NCBI GenBank assembly: GCA_028873695.1
Contig: JAPPNU010000036.1
Location: 1-43,615 of the forward strand
DNA length: 43,615 nt
Origin: Gemmatimonadota bacterium
GTDB lineage: Bacteria > Latescibacterota > UBA2968 > GCA-2709665
Reading direction: 5' to 3'
Both the position numbers and the translations under genes were made by a program. Below the pieces are notes generated by a model that was not told the origin of the DNA, did not search any database, and saw only the letters and a list, made by a program, of their open reading frames with translations. Positions 1 through 8,424 of this stretch are shown here, one piece after another (position 1 is the first letter of the stretch; the number at the start of each line of letters is the position of its first letter).

Positions 1-54
<54 letters not shown>

Positions 55-146
55 TGTATTTCAGGCAGGTTCTTACCGTTTTCAGCCGGTCGTAACCCTG
101 AAATTGGATGAGTCCCACGGGGAATTTTGCGTTTAATTGGCAAAAG

Positions 147-175
147 TGGACAATGGTATCTGTTTTGCCTATATT
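147..175 (+). promoter_or_regulatory. Candidate sigma-70 promoter for the hsd operon
   Basis: TGGACA at 147-152 and TATATT at 170-175 are separated by 17 bases; each hexamer matches the consensus at five of six positions. The expected transcription start is near 182, only a few bases before the hsdR ATG at 186, so the transcript would be almost leaderless. It is the only good promoter I see ahead of the restriction-modification genes. Confidence 0.45.
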
Positions 176-185
176 GATGTTTCTA

Positions 186-2495
186 ATGGATGAGAAAAGC
201 CAAATAAGCCCGCACCAGAGCGAGGCGGATGCCCGCATTGCGATCGACGAACTCCTCAGGCAAGCTGGGTGGGACCCTGCTGATAAGTCGATGGTTCGCA
301 CTGAGGTGTCTCTATCGGAAGCGATAGGCGTAAGAGAGTCGGCCGACAAATACGGAGATTCGCCCGGAAAAACGGATGCGTCAGGAATTGATCGTGAAGG
401 CACGGGCGTCTCGACCGGTGGGCGCGCGGATTACGTTCTCTACGACGGTCGGGGCCGCCCGCTTGCGGTGGTCGAGGCGAAGAAAAACGCCATTAATCCC
501 TACGTTGCCAAGCAGCAGGCACTGCCATACGCAAAGGCACTCGATGCGCCTTTTATTTTTCTGACCAACGGCGAGTTAATTTACTTCTGGGACTACGGGA
601 ACGCCGACGCGCGACCCATCGCAGGCTTTTTCTCGCGACGCGACCTCGAGCGTCTGGTCGCGATGCGCACTGGCCGCCGGGCCCTGGCAACGGTTGAAAT
701 ACCGGAACATTACATACGCCAGGGTGAGACCCGCGCGGTACGGCCCTATCAGGCGGAGGCGATGAAGGCGCTTGACCATGCGCTGGAACTGGGCAAGCGG
801 CGATTCCTGATCGAACTTCCCACCGGTACTGGGAAGACGGATCTCATCTGCCTCTACCTCAAACGCCTGTTCGAGGCCGGCCGGGCTGAACGCGTCTTGT
901 TTCTGGTCGACCGTGAGCAACTTGCGAAGCAGGCCGTGGAAGCGATCCAGGACATACTTTCCGTTTATCCGAGTTATTGGTTGCGTCCTGGTATAGCTCG
1001 ACAGGAGCAGCAGATCACGGTGGCGTTGCTTCAGACGATGATCGGGCGCATGGACGAATATACGGCAGGCTACTTCGACGTCGTCATCGCCGACGAGTGT
1101 CACCGCTCGATCTACGGCGCATGGCAGGCCGCTCTCACCCGTTTCGAGGCCTTCCATATCGGCCTTACAGCAACACCGGCTGCCTACATCGAACGAAATA
1201 CCTTCGACTTCTACCAGTGCGAACCTGGCAGCCCCGACTTTGCCTATTCGATCAAGGATGCCTTTCGCGAAGAGTATCTGGTTCCCTACCGGTTTGCAAC
1301 GGGAATCACAGAGATTCTCGCCGAAGGAGCCGACGTTGACGACGAACGTTACGACCCGGTTGAGTTCGAGCGCCGCTGGACCAACGAGGACACCAACCGG
1401 CTCATGATGCAGGAGTTCGACCGGTTGGCCTGGAAGAGTTATTCCGAATTGGCGCCCGGGCAGGATCCGGGGCCTGGGAAGTCAATCGTATTCGCAATCA
1501 CAAAGCGCCACGCCGCACGACTCGCGCAGTATCTCAATGAGTTGCATCCTGAACACAGGGGTCAATATGCGGAAGTCATCACTTCCGACGTTGCCGATCC
1601 GGATACCCTGATCCGGAAGTTCAAGCGCGAGACGTATCCCATGGTCGCGGTGAGCGTAGGCATGCTCGACACCGGCTTCGACTGCCGTGAGATCCTGCAT
1701 CTGGTGCTCTGTCGAAGGGTCCGGAGTCCGATTCTCTACCAGCAGATGCGAGGCCGCGGCACTCGTACCGCGACGCATATACAAAAGAGAAGGTTCGTGA
1801 TTTACGATTTCTTTCGGAATCACCAGTACTTCAATGATAGCGATACCGACGTCTTCACGGGTGCAGGCGGCGGTCCTGCCCCCGGCGGAGATGAGAAGCA
1901 GCCCGATCCGCAACGGGAACTCGTGGAGTTGGGACTCGAAGACGAATGGCTCGAAGCGGTCTCATACATCGAGGTTGGCCCCGAGGGGGAACGCATCGAC
2001 AAGACTGACTACGTCACTCGCTGGGAAGAGGCGATTCGCGCAGACGTAGACGATGATCCGATACTTGGCAAAGTGAGGGACGAGACGCCTCTAACTCCCG
2101 CGCAGGAGGAGGAGCTTATCGGGCGTCTCAATCGACCCGAACTCTACTTTAACGAGGACAACCTTCGCCGCGCCTACGGAGACCCCGGAGGCAACCTCGT
2201 CGACTTCATCCGCGCCGCTCTCGGGCGGATGACCATCAAGAGCCGCGAGGAAGAGCGGGAGGAAGCCTTCCGGGCCTGGCTAGTGTCACGCCAGTTCACG
2301 CCTCCGCAGGCCGAATATCTTTGTCTGCTCAAGAACCGCGGTATCGCGACCGGCCATGTTCGGATCGATGACCTTTTCGAACCGCCGCTTTCCATCCTCG
2401 ACGCGGCAGGCAAAGGCGTGAAACTCTTCGGTGAGGAGGGCCTTAAGCAGGTCGTCGAGCGGCTGGAAGAGGAGGTATTCAGATCGGCTGTATAA
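186..2495 (+). CDS. hsdR: Type I restriction endonuclease subunit R (EcoEI-like, short form)
   Basis: This is the motor and nuclease subunit of a type I restriction-modification complex. It translocates DNA with ATP and cuts unmodified DNA. The 769-aa protein has an N-terminal nuclease domain of PD-(D/E)xK type (D82, then E97-A-K99), a superfamily 2 helicase core with Walker A PTGTGKT at 212-218, a DECH box at 303-306, a TATP motif III and a motif VI arginine region QMRGRGTR at 520-527, and a C-terminal region like the EcoEI R C-terminal domain. The length fits EcoEI-type R subunits (about 800 aa) rather than the roughly 1000-aa EcoR124 type. I chose ATG 186 because homology-like sequence begins there; the open frame extends upstream to 108 without family features. 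It is followed by the DUF262 gene and hsdM in one direction, so the three are probably co-transcribed. Confidence 0.9.
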   Translation: MDEKSQISPHQSEADARIAIDELLRQAGWDPADKSMVRTEVSLSEAIGVRESADKYGDSPGKTDASGIDREGTGVSTGGRADYVLYDGRGRPLAVVEAKKNAINPYVAKQQALPYAKALDAPFIFLTNGELIYFWDYGNADARPIAGFFSRRDLERLVAMRTGRRALATVEIPEHYIRQGETRAVRPYQAEAMKALDHALELGKRRFLIELPTGTGKTDLICLYLKRLFEAGRAERVLFLVDREQLAKQAVEAIQDILSVYPSYWLRPGIARQEQQITVALLQTMIGRMDEYTAGYFDVVIADECHRSIYGAWQAALTRFEAFHIGLTATPAAYIERNTFDFYQCEPGSPDFAYSIKDAFREEYLVPYRFATGITEILAEGADVDDERYDPVEFERRWTNEDTNRLMMQEFDRLAWKSYSELAPGQDPGPGKSIVFAITKRHAARLAQYLNELHPEHRGQYAEVITSDVADPDTLIRKFKRETYPMVAVSVGMLDTGFDCREILHLVLCRRVRSPILYQQMRGRGTRTATHIQKRRFVIYDFFRNHQYFNDSDTDVFTGAGGGPAPGGDEKQPDPQRELVELGLEDEWLEAVSYIEVGPEGERIDKTDYVTRWEEAIRADVDDDPILGKVRDETPLTPAQEEELIGRLNRPELYFNEDNLRRAYGDPGGNLVDFIRAALGRMTIKSREEEREEAFRAWLVSRQFTPPQAEYLCLLKNRGIATGHVRIDDLFEPPLSILDAAGKGVKLFGEEGLKQVVERLEEEVFRSAV

Positions 2496-2559
2496 ATGGA
2501 TAAAGGGTCACGCACTGAATAGTCGCAAAAGCGACTCACAAATTCGGGGATTGCATGCA

Positions 2560-4785
2560 ATGAAAGACGCTCAAAAACCAAATCACATTAACCTCACGAC
2601 GTTAGTCAATCGGCTACGGGAAGGCCGATTTGTTATTCCTGATTTTCAGCGAGATTTTGAATGGGAGCCGTGGGACATCAGTGCATTGATGAGTTCTATA
2701 TTTCGAGATTACTACATCAGTAGCCTATTGCTCTGGAAGGGTAAGGATGAGAACTTCGATGCCTTGTCATGTGAGCCGATATATGCCTACTTCGGCGACG
2801 GTAGTCCGGAATATATAGTACTCGATGGCCAACAGCGACTTACGGCGATGTACTATGCGTTTATGGCACCAGAAGCACCAGCACCTCGAAGAGCAAATCG
2901 ATTTCGATATTTTATCCGTGTGGACAAATTTGTCGATGAAGCCTTTGACGATGCATTTACCTACTACTGGACTCAGCGTGGAGAAAATCTCATCAAAGAT
3001 CCCCAGAGACAGTATCAGGAGCATATGTTTCCGCTGTCTGTAATCGGACAAACCGGTTGGGCGTTGCCCAATTGGGTACAAGCCTATGAACGGTACTGGG
3101 AGAACGAGGCCAGGAACGCTCACGAAAGGCGCGAATCCGACTCCGAGCGAGAAGCTGTTCGGAATACCGAAAATGCTCGTTATTTCGGGGATCATCTGAG
3201 AGGAATCACCGAGCAGTATCAGGTAGCCTATATTGAACTAGATAGCGATCTTGAGTTGGACAAAGTCTGTGACATTTTTACCCAAGTCAATAGCCGTGGG
3301 GTTCGGCTCGACGTGTTTGACCTAATAAACGCGATGTTGCGACCTAAAGGTTTACAATTGCGCTACATGTGGCGTGAGGCGGAGCCACGGTTAAATTTCG
3401 TAAACACCGATCGTATGAATGTATATGTCTTGCAGGTAATGTCGATTTTGCGACAAGCCTACTGCTCACCAAAATACCTCTACTATCTTCTGCCTGGTCA
3501 GGAGCGACAGGTTCGAGAACCAGACGGCACTTTACGCAGAGAGGTCTTGATTCCCGACAAAGCGGATTTCGAGCGAAGCTGGAACGAAGCAGTGGTTGCT
3601 TTGGAAAAGGCCATTGATCTGTTGCGGCATCCTCAAGAGTTCGGTGCAGTTGCTTCACGATATCTTCCGTATGTTGCCATTCTTCCAGCTTTCGCTGCCT
3701 TACAGACCGAAGCACGCAATTTGCCGGACTTTAGTCAGCTAGACGCTCAACGAAAAATACGACAATGGTATTGGGCAAGTGTCTTTCTGAATCGTTACTC
3801 GGGATCAGTCGAGTCTACGAGCGCACGTGACTACCAGGATGTTAAGGCGTGGTTTGATAACGACACCGCCGAGCCTGAGCTGATTGGTGAATTTCGAGAG
3901 AGGTTTCGCACGATTGATTTGAGACGCGAAACTCGAAGTGGCACGTCAGTGTATAACGCAATTTTCAATCTGCTGGTCCTACACGGTGCAAGGGACTGGA
4001 GTACGGGCAATGTTCCCCAGCACGACGAATTGGACGACCATCACATCGTCCCAAAGTCATGGGGAAAAGAGAATCGGTTAGGAAACCACATTGATTGTAT
4101 TCTTAATCGAACACCCATAACGGGAGCGACCAACCGAGACGTCATTCGTAGCCAATTACCCAACGAATATCTCCACAAGCTTATGTCAGAGAACGGAGAG
4201 TCTACTGTCCGCAAGGTTTTTGAGAGCCACTTCATCTCGCCCGCAGCCTTCGATATCCTGTTGAGGGACCCATTCACGGAACACGATTTCGACCAGTTCC
4301 TGACTGAGCGTCAGCGAACGATACAAGACGCCATCGAGGATTTGCTAGTAAAGTCTCGATTGGATCTAACGCCACGTCTGCGGGAGATGGACGCACAGAT
4401 TGAAGAGGTCGAATTAGCTCTTCGAAAGCTTGTTGCTGATGGGCTTAATGATGATCCTACCAACCTACCGGGTCACGTTCATGCCAAAATCAAGGAACGT
4501 CTACAAATCGCAATCAGGACAAATCCGGCTCTTGACTTGAGTGGCTATATAACGGTAACCGATCAATTGAAATTCGCTGATCTGCGAGAACTACAGGATA
4601 CTATTGCAAACAAGAGTCTATGGCCACGTTTTTCCGACCGCTTCGGCACAAAGGAAGGTTTGGCGATGAGATTCCATCAATTGGCGGAACTGAGAAACAG
4701 TATCCGGCATAGCCGTGACGTAGACGAAGTTACTCGGAAAGACGGTGAAGCAGCTATCCTTTGGTTTACGGGTGTACTTGTCTAA
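2560..4785 (+). CDS. GmrSD-like DUF262/HNH (DUF1524-like) protein with C-terminal HEPN domain
   Basis: A 741-aa protein placed between hsdR and hsdM. The N-terminus is a DUF262 (ParB/Srx-like) domain with IPDFQR near residue 26 and the signature DGQQRLTA at 89-96. In GmrS and BrxU the family uses this domain to hydrolyse nucleotide and control cleavage. A second DUF262 signature, QVNSRG, follows. Around residues 492-540 there is a DUF1524-type HNH nuclease (DDHHIVP at 492-498 and a later TNRD). The last ~150 residues look like a Swt1-type HEPN domain with R712-N-S-I-R-H717, matching the RX4-6H RNase motif with a polar residue after the Arg. DUF262-DUF1524 proteins are type IV restriction enzymes against modified phage DNA; the added HEPN would supply an RNA-cleaving arm (inferred). 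The stop overlaps the hsdM start (TAATG), so translation is probably coupled. Base composition is visibly more AT-rich than in hsdR and hsdM, suggesting insertion into an existing operon. Confidence 0.8.
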   Translation: MKDAQKPNHINLTTLVNRLREGRFVIPDFQRDFEWEPWDISALMSSIFRDYYISSLLLWKGKDENFDALSCEPIYAYFGDGSPEYIVLDGQQRLTAMYYAFMAPEAPAPRRANRFRYFIRVDKFVDEAFDDAFTYYWTQRGENLIKDPQRQYQEHMFPLSVIGQTGWALPNWVQAYERYWENEARNAHERRESDSEREAVRNTENARYFGDHLRGITEQYQVAYIELDSDLELDKVCDIFTQVNSRGVRLDVFDLINAMLRPKGLQLRYMWREAEPRLNFVNTDRMNVYVLQVMSILRQAYCSPKYLYYLLPGQERQVREPDGTLRREVLIPDKADFERSWNEAVVALEKAIDLLRHPQEFGAVASRYLPYVAILPAFAALQTEARNLPDFSQLDAQRKIRQWYWASVFLNRYSGSVESTSARDYQDVKAWFDNDTAEPELIGEFRERFRTIDLRRETRSGTSVYNAIFNLLVLHGARDWSTGNVPQHDELDDHHIVPKSWGKENRLGNHIDCILNRTPITGATNRDVIRSQLPNEYLHKLMSENGESTVRKVFESHFISPAAFDILLRDPFTEHDFDQFLTERQRTIQDAIEDLLVKSRLDLTPRLREMDAQIEEVELALRKLVADGLNDDPTNLPGHVHAKIKERLQIAIRTNPALDLSGYITVTDQLKFADLRELQDTIANKSLWPRFSDRFGTKEGLAMRFHQLAELRNSIRHSRDVDEVTRKDGEAAILWFTGVLV

Positions 4786-6431
4786 TGGACCAGAACCTGA
4801 GAAGAAAGCTGGATCGGATTACCGACATTCTGTGGGCCGGTGGCGTAACCAATCCTGTTACGTACATCGAGCAGATCTCGTACCTCATCTACCTGAAGCT
4901 CTTGGACGAAGAGGAGTCGGTCCGTGAGCTCCAGGGTCGACTCGGCGCCGGCGACGATGCGCGCCTCTTCCCCCTCCAGACCGATCGGTTCCGCTGGTCC
5001 AGTTGGCATTTCAAAAGCGGCGAAGAACTCAGGAACTTTGTCCGGGATGAAGTCTTTCCGTTTATGGCGTCGCTGGTCAAGGACGATCCGCAGGTGGCGG
5101 AGTACTTTAGAGACGCGGTGCTTGAAATCGTCGATCCGAACGTGCTGAAACAGGTGGTCGACGAGTTGGACGGCATCGATTTCCGAAGGCTCGGACCCGA
5201 CATCAAGGGCGACATCTTCGAGTACCTGTTGACACATCTGGGCCAGTCCGCGCTGAATGGTCAGTTTCGAACGCCGCGCCAGATCCGCGCTTTCATGGTT
5301 GAAATGGTCAATCCGGACCTGGGTGACACCGTGTACGACCCCGCATGCGGGACGGCCGGATTTCTTATAGACGTGGTGGATCACATCCTCGCCCGGTACA
5401 GCGAAGAACCCCATGAGGTGCCGATTTACGGCGAGGACTGGCTCGAACAACGGGGGCAGACGCTGGATCAGGTCAAAAAAGAGATGCCGAAACTTCAGAC
5501 GTACCGGAAGGGCGCCGGTGAGAAGATCCCGGACTGGAGTTTGTTTGAGGCATCCATCTACGGCACCGACGTTTCGCGCCAGATGATGCGGATCTCCATG
5601 ATGAACTTGGTGCTGCACGGGATTCGGCGGGCAAACCTCAAGCGCGGAAACGTGCTTTCGGAGATGAGTGGCCTGACCGAGGAGGATCTGAACCGTCGCT
5701 ACCACGTGATTCTCTCAAATCCGCCGTTCGCCGGACAGATTCCGAGCGAGTCGATTCGCCAGGATCTGCCTTCGAAGTCCAGGAAGAGTGAACTTTTGTT
5801 TCTGGGCTTGATGCTGCGCTCGCTTGCACCGCGCGGACGGTGCGCGGTTGTGGTACCTGAAGGCGCACTCTTCGGCTCGACGCGGGCGCACAAGGACCTG
5901 CGGCAGAAATTGTTGTGGGAGTGCGAACTGTTGGCCGTCGTTTCGCTACCTGCGGGCGTATTCAAACCCTATGCGGGCGTCAAGACCTCAGTTCTCGTAT
6001 TCCGACGTCCGGCGGACGAGCCGGACGAAGGGAATGCTGCGACCAAGAATGTCTGGTTCTACGAGATCGGGAACGACGGTTACGACCCCGATAAGATTCA
6101 GGGCGGTGTTCGGCCTGAAACGCCGGACAAGAACGACATTCCCGGGCTGCTCGCGGCATGGGACGAATACAAGGCATCGAGTTTTGAGAAGCCACCCGGC
6201 GAGGAGGCCAACGCGCTGCTTGAGGCGGGAATGGATGAGCCGGCTTGCTGGTGGTCGTCGTTCGAAACCATCGCTGAAAACGACTACAACCTCGCCGCTT
6301 CCAGATACAAACCCCGGGTCGCGGAGCCCGTTCCAGACGAAGATCCGGCCGATCTCATCCGCGAAGTTCTGGCGATTGAACGTGAGATCGCAGAGGGTTT
6401 GGAAAAGCTTCTCAAAGAAGTGGAGAATTAA
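4785..6431 (+). CDS. hsdM: Type I restriction-modification subunit M (N6-adenine methyltransferase)
   Basis: The 548-aa methyltransferase subunit of the type I system. With HsdS it methylates adenine in the bipartite target using S-adenosylmethionine. The N-terminal HsdM bundle (about residues 1-150) leads into the catalytic domain with motif I DPACGTAGF at 185-193 (AdoMet binding) and motif IV NPPF at 312-315 (catalytic). ATG 4785 shares its A with the TAA stop of the preceding gene; an in-frame TTG at 4761 lies inside that gene and is unlikely. Downstream, hsdS does not follow directly: a stretch of about 690 bp of toxin-antitoxin debris lies between them. Confidence 0.92.
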   Translation: MDQNLRRKLDRITDILWAGGVTNPVTYIEQISYLIYLKLLDEEESVRELQGRLGAGDDARLFPLQTDRFRWSSWHFKSGEELRNFVRDEVFPFMASLVKDDPQVAEYFRDAVLEIVDPNVLKQVVDELDGIDFRRLGPDIKGDIFEYLLTHLGQSALNGQFRTPRQIRAFMVEMVNPDLGDTVYDPACGTAGFLIDVVDHILARYSEEPHEVPIYGEDWLEQRGQTLDQVKKEMPKLQTYRKGAGEKIPDWSLFEASIYGTDVSRQMMRISMMNLVLHGIRRANLKRGNVLSEMSGLTEEDLNRRYHVILSNPPFAGQIPSESIRQDLPSKSRKSELLFLGLMLRSLAPRGRCAVVVPEGALFGSTRAHKDLRQKLLWECELLAVVSLPAGVFKPYAGVKTSVLVFRRPADEPDEGNAATKNVWFYEIGNDGYDPDKIQGGVRPETPDKNDIPGLLAAWDEYKASSFEKPPGEEANALLEAGMDEPACWWSSFETIAENDYNLAASRYKPRVAEPVPDEDPADLIREVLAIEREIAEGLEKLLKEVEN

Positions 6432-6510
6432 CTCGACGTGAATGATCCGAAACTGTAACGCGGTTTTTGCGGTTATAGCTATGGAACTTTGTCCTCGAAA
6501 GAGTACGACA

Positions 6511-6744
6511 ATGTCGTTTGTCGATGTAAATGATGCAAAAACAAACCTTTCCTGTCTACTGGCGAAGGTAGACGCCGGTGAAGAAATCGTAATCGCTCGC
6601 GACGGAAAACCTGTCGCGCGGCTTGTCCCGTACGGGAATCAGAAGGGTACGCGGCAATTCGGCGCCATGAAGGGCAGGATTGTGGTCGACGACGGTTTTT
6701 TCGATCCCCTGCCAGAGGTCGAGTTGACCGCTTGGGAAAAGTAG
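6511..6744 (+). CDS. Phd/YefM-family antitoxin, apparently without its toxin
   Basis: A 77-aa protein whose start reads like Phd/YefM antitoxins (SFVDVNDAKTNLSCLLAKV, then EEIVIARDGKPVARLVPY): an N-terminal DNA-binding domain and a C-terminal toxin-binding tail ending in FDPLPEVELTAWEK. These antitoxins normally neutralise a PIN or Doc/RelE-type toxin encoded immediately downstream. No PIN or other toxin frame follows; the next bases carry only the tail of an MNT gene. I chose ATG 6511 because the family signature begins there. It appears to be a solitary antitoxin lodged inside the hsd operon. Confidence 0.75.
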   Translation: MSFVDVNDAKTNLSCLLAKVDAGEEIVIARDGKPVARLVPYGNQKGTRQFGAMKGRIVVDDGFFDPLPEVELTAWEK

Positions 6745-6876
6745 CTGCGTGTCCGCCCTGCGCGAGAATGAGCATTGCGTCTGCCCGAGCAAACAGATCT
6801 GGCCTGAAAGTCGTAATTCTCTCCACCTGTTCGATCCAATCCCGCCGCAGGTCCTTATGGGATTGAGATCCCTCAG

Positions 6877-6976
6877 TGTCTATTTTCGTGACGACGTGGG
6901 CTACTGGCGCGACTCCCTAAACCACGTGCTGGCGCGGGCGCTGAGGGAGGGCATCGTATTTTATGAGCGACGATAG
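6877..6976 (+). pseudogene. Remnant of MNT nucleotidyltransferase gene (3' end only)
   Basis: The last 33 codons of an MNT-type nucleotidyltransferase gene, reading DDVGYWRDSLNHVLARALRE and ending YERR. They match the 3' end of the intact gene at 23340-23675 almost residue for residue, and the DNA is also closely similar to 23577-23676. The catalytic GSRGRG...SDVDL half is absent, so this is a truncated relic of an MNT/HEPN addiction module. It lies between hsdM and hsdS and overlaps the HEPN remnant exactly as the intact pair does. Confidence 0.75.
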
Positions 6977-7046
6977 GTGTGACCGGATTCTCATGCGTGA
7001 ACCGCCGGACGCGATATCGTAGCGCTCAGATTCATGCCCGATCCGA
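6963..7046 (+). pseudogene. Remnant of HEPN-domain gene (5' end only)
   Basis: Starts with the ATG that overlaps the MNT remnant, as in the intact HEPN gene at 23662, and reads MSDDRCDRILMREPPDAIS before a TAG at 7020-7022. Base similarity to the intact gene (around 23662-23745) continues past the stop to about 7046 and then ends. Only ~19 codons are open, so no HEPN protein can be made. Together with the MNT remnant it shows a deletion on both sides of a former MNT/HEPN module. Confidence 0.7.
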
Positions 7047-7125
7047 TCGAAAGAGAGGGTGCGCTCGCACTTGTATATACGTGGCCGGAAAAGAACCGTT
7101 GGCAGTTGGCAGAAGTAGGGGCGTG

Positions 7126-8370
7126 ATGAAGTTACCATTGATCAAACTTGACAGTGTAGTTCAGATTCGCAAGGGGACAACAACTCCGGCGCGTTATGCG
7201 GAAGAAACATTCGAACTCTATTCGATCCCAGGATTCGACATAGGCAAGCCCGAAGTACTGTCTGGGGCCAACATTAAAAGCAACAAGACCAACGTTTTCC
7301 CTGGTGATGTTCTCTTTTCGAAGCTGAACCCACGCATACCCCGTGTTTGGATAGTACCACCGAAGACCGAATTTCGTCAGATCTCATCTACGGAGTTCTG
7401 GCCGCTGGTTATGGATCAATCGGTACTCGATCCATATTATCTCCGGTATTACTTGCAAACACCACGTGTCAGGGAACGACTATCTCCGAGTACTGAAGCG
7501 GCGACTAAGAGCAGAAGCCGAATCAAACCATTTCAGTTGTTGGGCGAGTCCATCCCGCTCCCACCCATTTCCGATCAACGCCGCATCGTCGACATCCTCG
7601 ATCAGGCCGAGCGCCTCCGTGGGCTTCGCGCCGAAGCCGATGCCAAAGCGGCACGTATACTGCCGGCGCTCTTCATCAAGATGTTCGGCGATCCGGCGAC
7701 GAATCCGATGGGGTGGCGGGTCAAAAGAATCGGCGAGGTGTGTAATGTAGTTTCGGGGGCGACACCCAAGACAAACCAACCAGAGTTCTGGGGCGGAGGG
7801 GTCCCCTGGGCAACTCCCAAGGACCTTTCCGACCTCGAAGGCTGGTCTATCGCAAAGACCGGACGAACTTTGACCGAGAAAGGATTGGCAAGTTGTTCTG
7901 CGACGATGATTCCCAAAGAGTCGTTGCTACTTTCATCACGTGCACCAATTGGTCTCGTTGCGCTCGCGGGTGTTCCGATGTGCACAAATCAGGGCTTTAA
8001 GAATCTTGTTTGTGGTTCCGAGGTAGATCCCTGGTATCTGTTTGGTTGGTGCAAGCTTCGTAGCAACTTCCTCCAATCACTCGGTCAAGGAGCAACCTTT
8101 AAAGAGATCTCCAAACGCATTGTCGAGTCGATTAGACTACCTGTTCCGTCCATGGAAACCCAACAGCACTTCCGAGCTAATTTGATGAAACTGATGGCCA
8201 ATGATAAAAATCGAATCCAATCCTCGCAGCGCATTGCCGATCTTTTCGAGGTGCTATTGACACGAGCATTTACAGGCGACCTCACCGCCTCTTGGTGCGA
8301 AGCACATGAGGAGCAGCTACTCCAGGAGATGGAACAGCAGAGGAAATGCCATGGGGATGTATCTTCGTAA
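7126..8370 (+). CDS. hsdS: Type I restriction-modification specificity subunit S
   Basis: A 414-aa specificity subunit that recognises the two half-sites of the target sequence and holds the M and R subunits. Two target-recognition domains are visible. The first spans residues ~1-150, with VFPGDVLFSKLNP, and ends in the conserved spacer IPLPPISDQRRIVDILDQAE. The second starts around GWRVKRIGEVCNVVSGATPK and ends in a second spacer copy with RLPVPSMETQQ. ATG 7126 is chosen because the first domain starts there (LIKLDSVVQIRKG); the frame extends upstream through toxin-antitoxin debris to 6979 and that part is not protein-like. Separation from hsdM by decayed genes suggests it may be expressed from its own promoter or by read-through. 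Confidence 0.88.
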   Translation: MKLPLIKLDSVVQIRKGTTTPARYAEETFELYSIPGFDIGKPEVLSGANIKSNKTNVFPGDVLFSKLNPRIPRVWIVPPKTEFRQISSTEFWPLVMDQSVLDPYYLRYYLQTPRVRERLSPSTEAATKSRSRIKPFQLLGESIPLPPISDQRRIVDILDQAERLRGLRAEADAKAARILPALFIKMFGDPATNPMGWRVKRIGEVCNVVSGATPKTNQPEFWGGGVPWATPKDLSDLEGWSIAKTGRTLTEKGLASCSATMIPKESLLLSSRAPIGLVALAGVPMCTNQGFKNLVCGSEVDPWYLFGWCKLRSNFLQSLGQGATFKEISKRIVESIRLPVPSMETQQHFRANLMKLMANDKNRIQSSQRIADLFEVLLTRAFTGDLTASWCEAHEEQLLQEMEQQRKCHGDVSS

Positions 8371-8424
8371 TCTCGCTAAAGCTAAACAAATCAAGACGAT
8401 GTCTCAGCGGAACCGGTACCTGAA

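Noticed and set aside
4782..5705. 307-codon - strand frame under hsdM
   Set aside because: Shadow of the methyltransferase gene, whose + frame carries all expected motifs.
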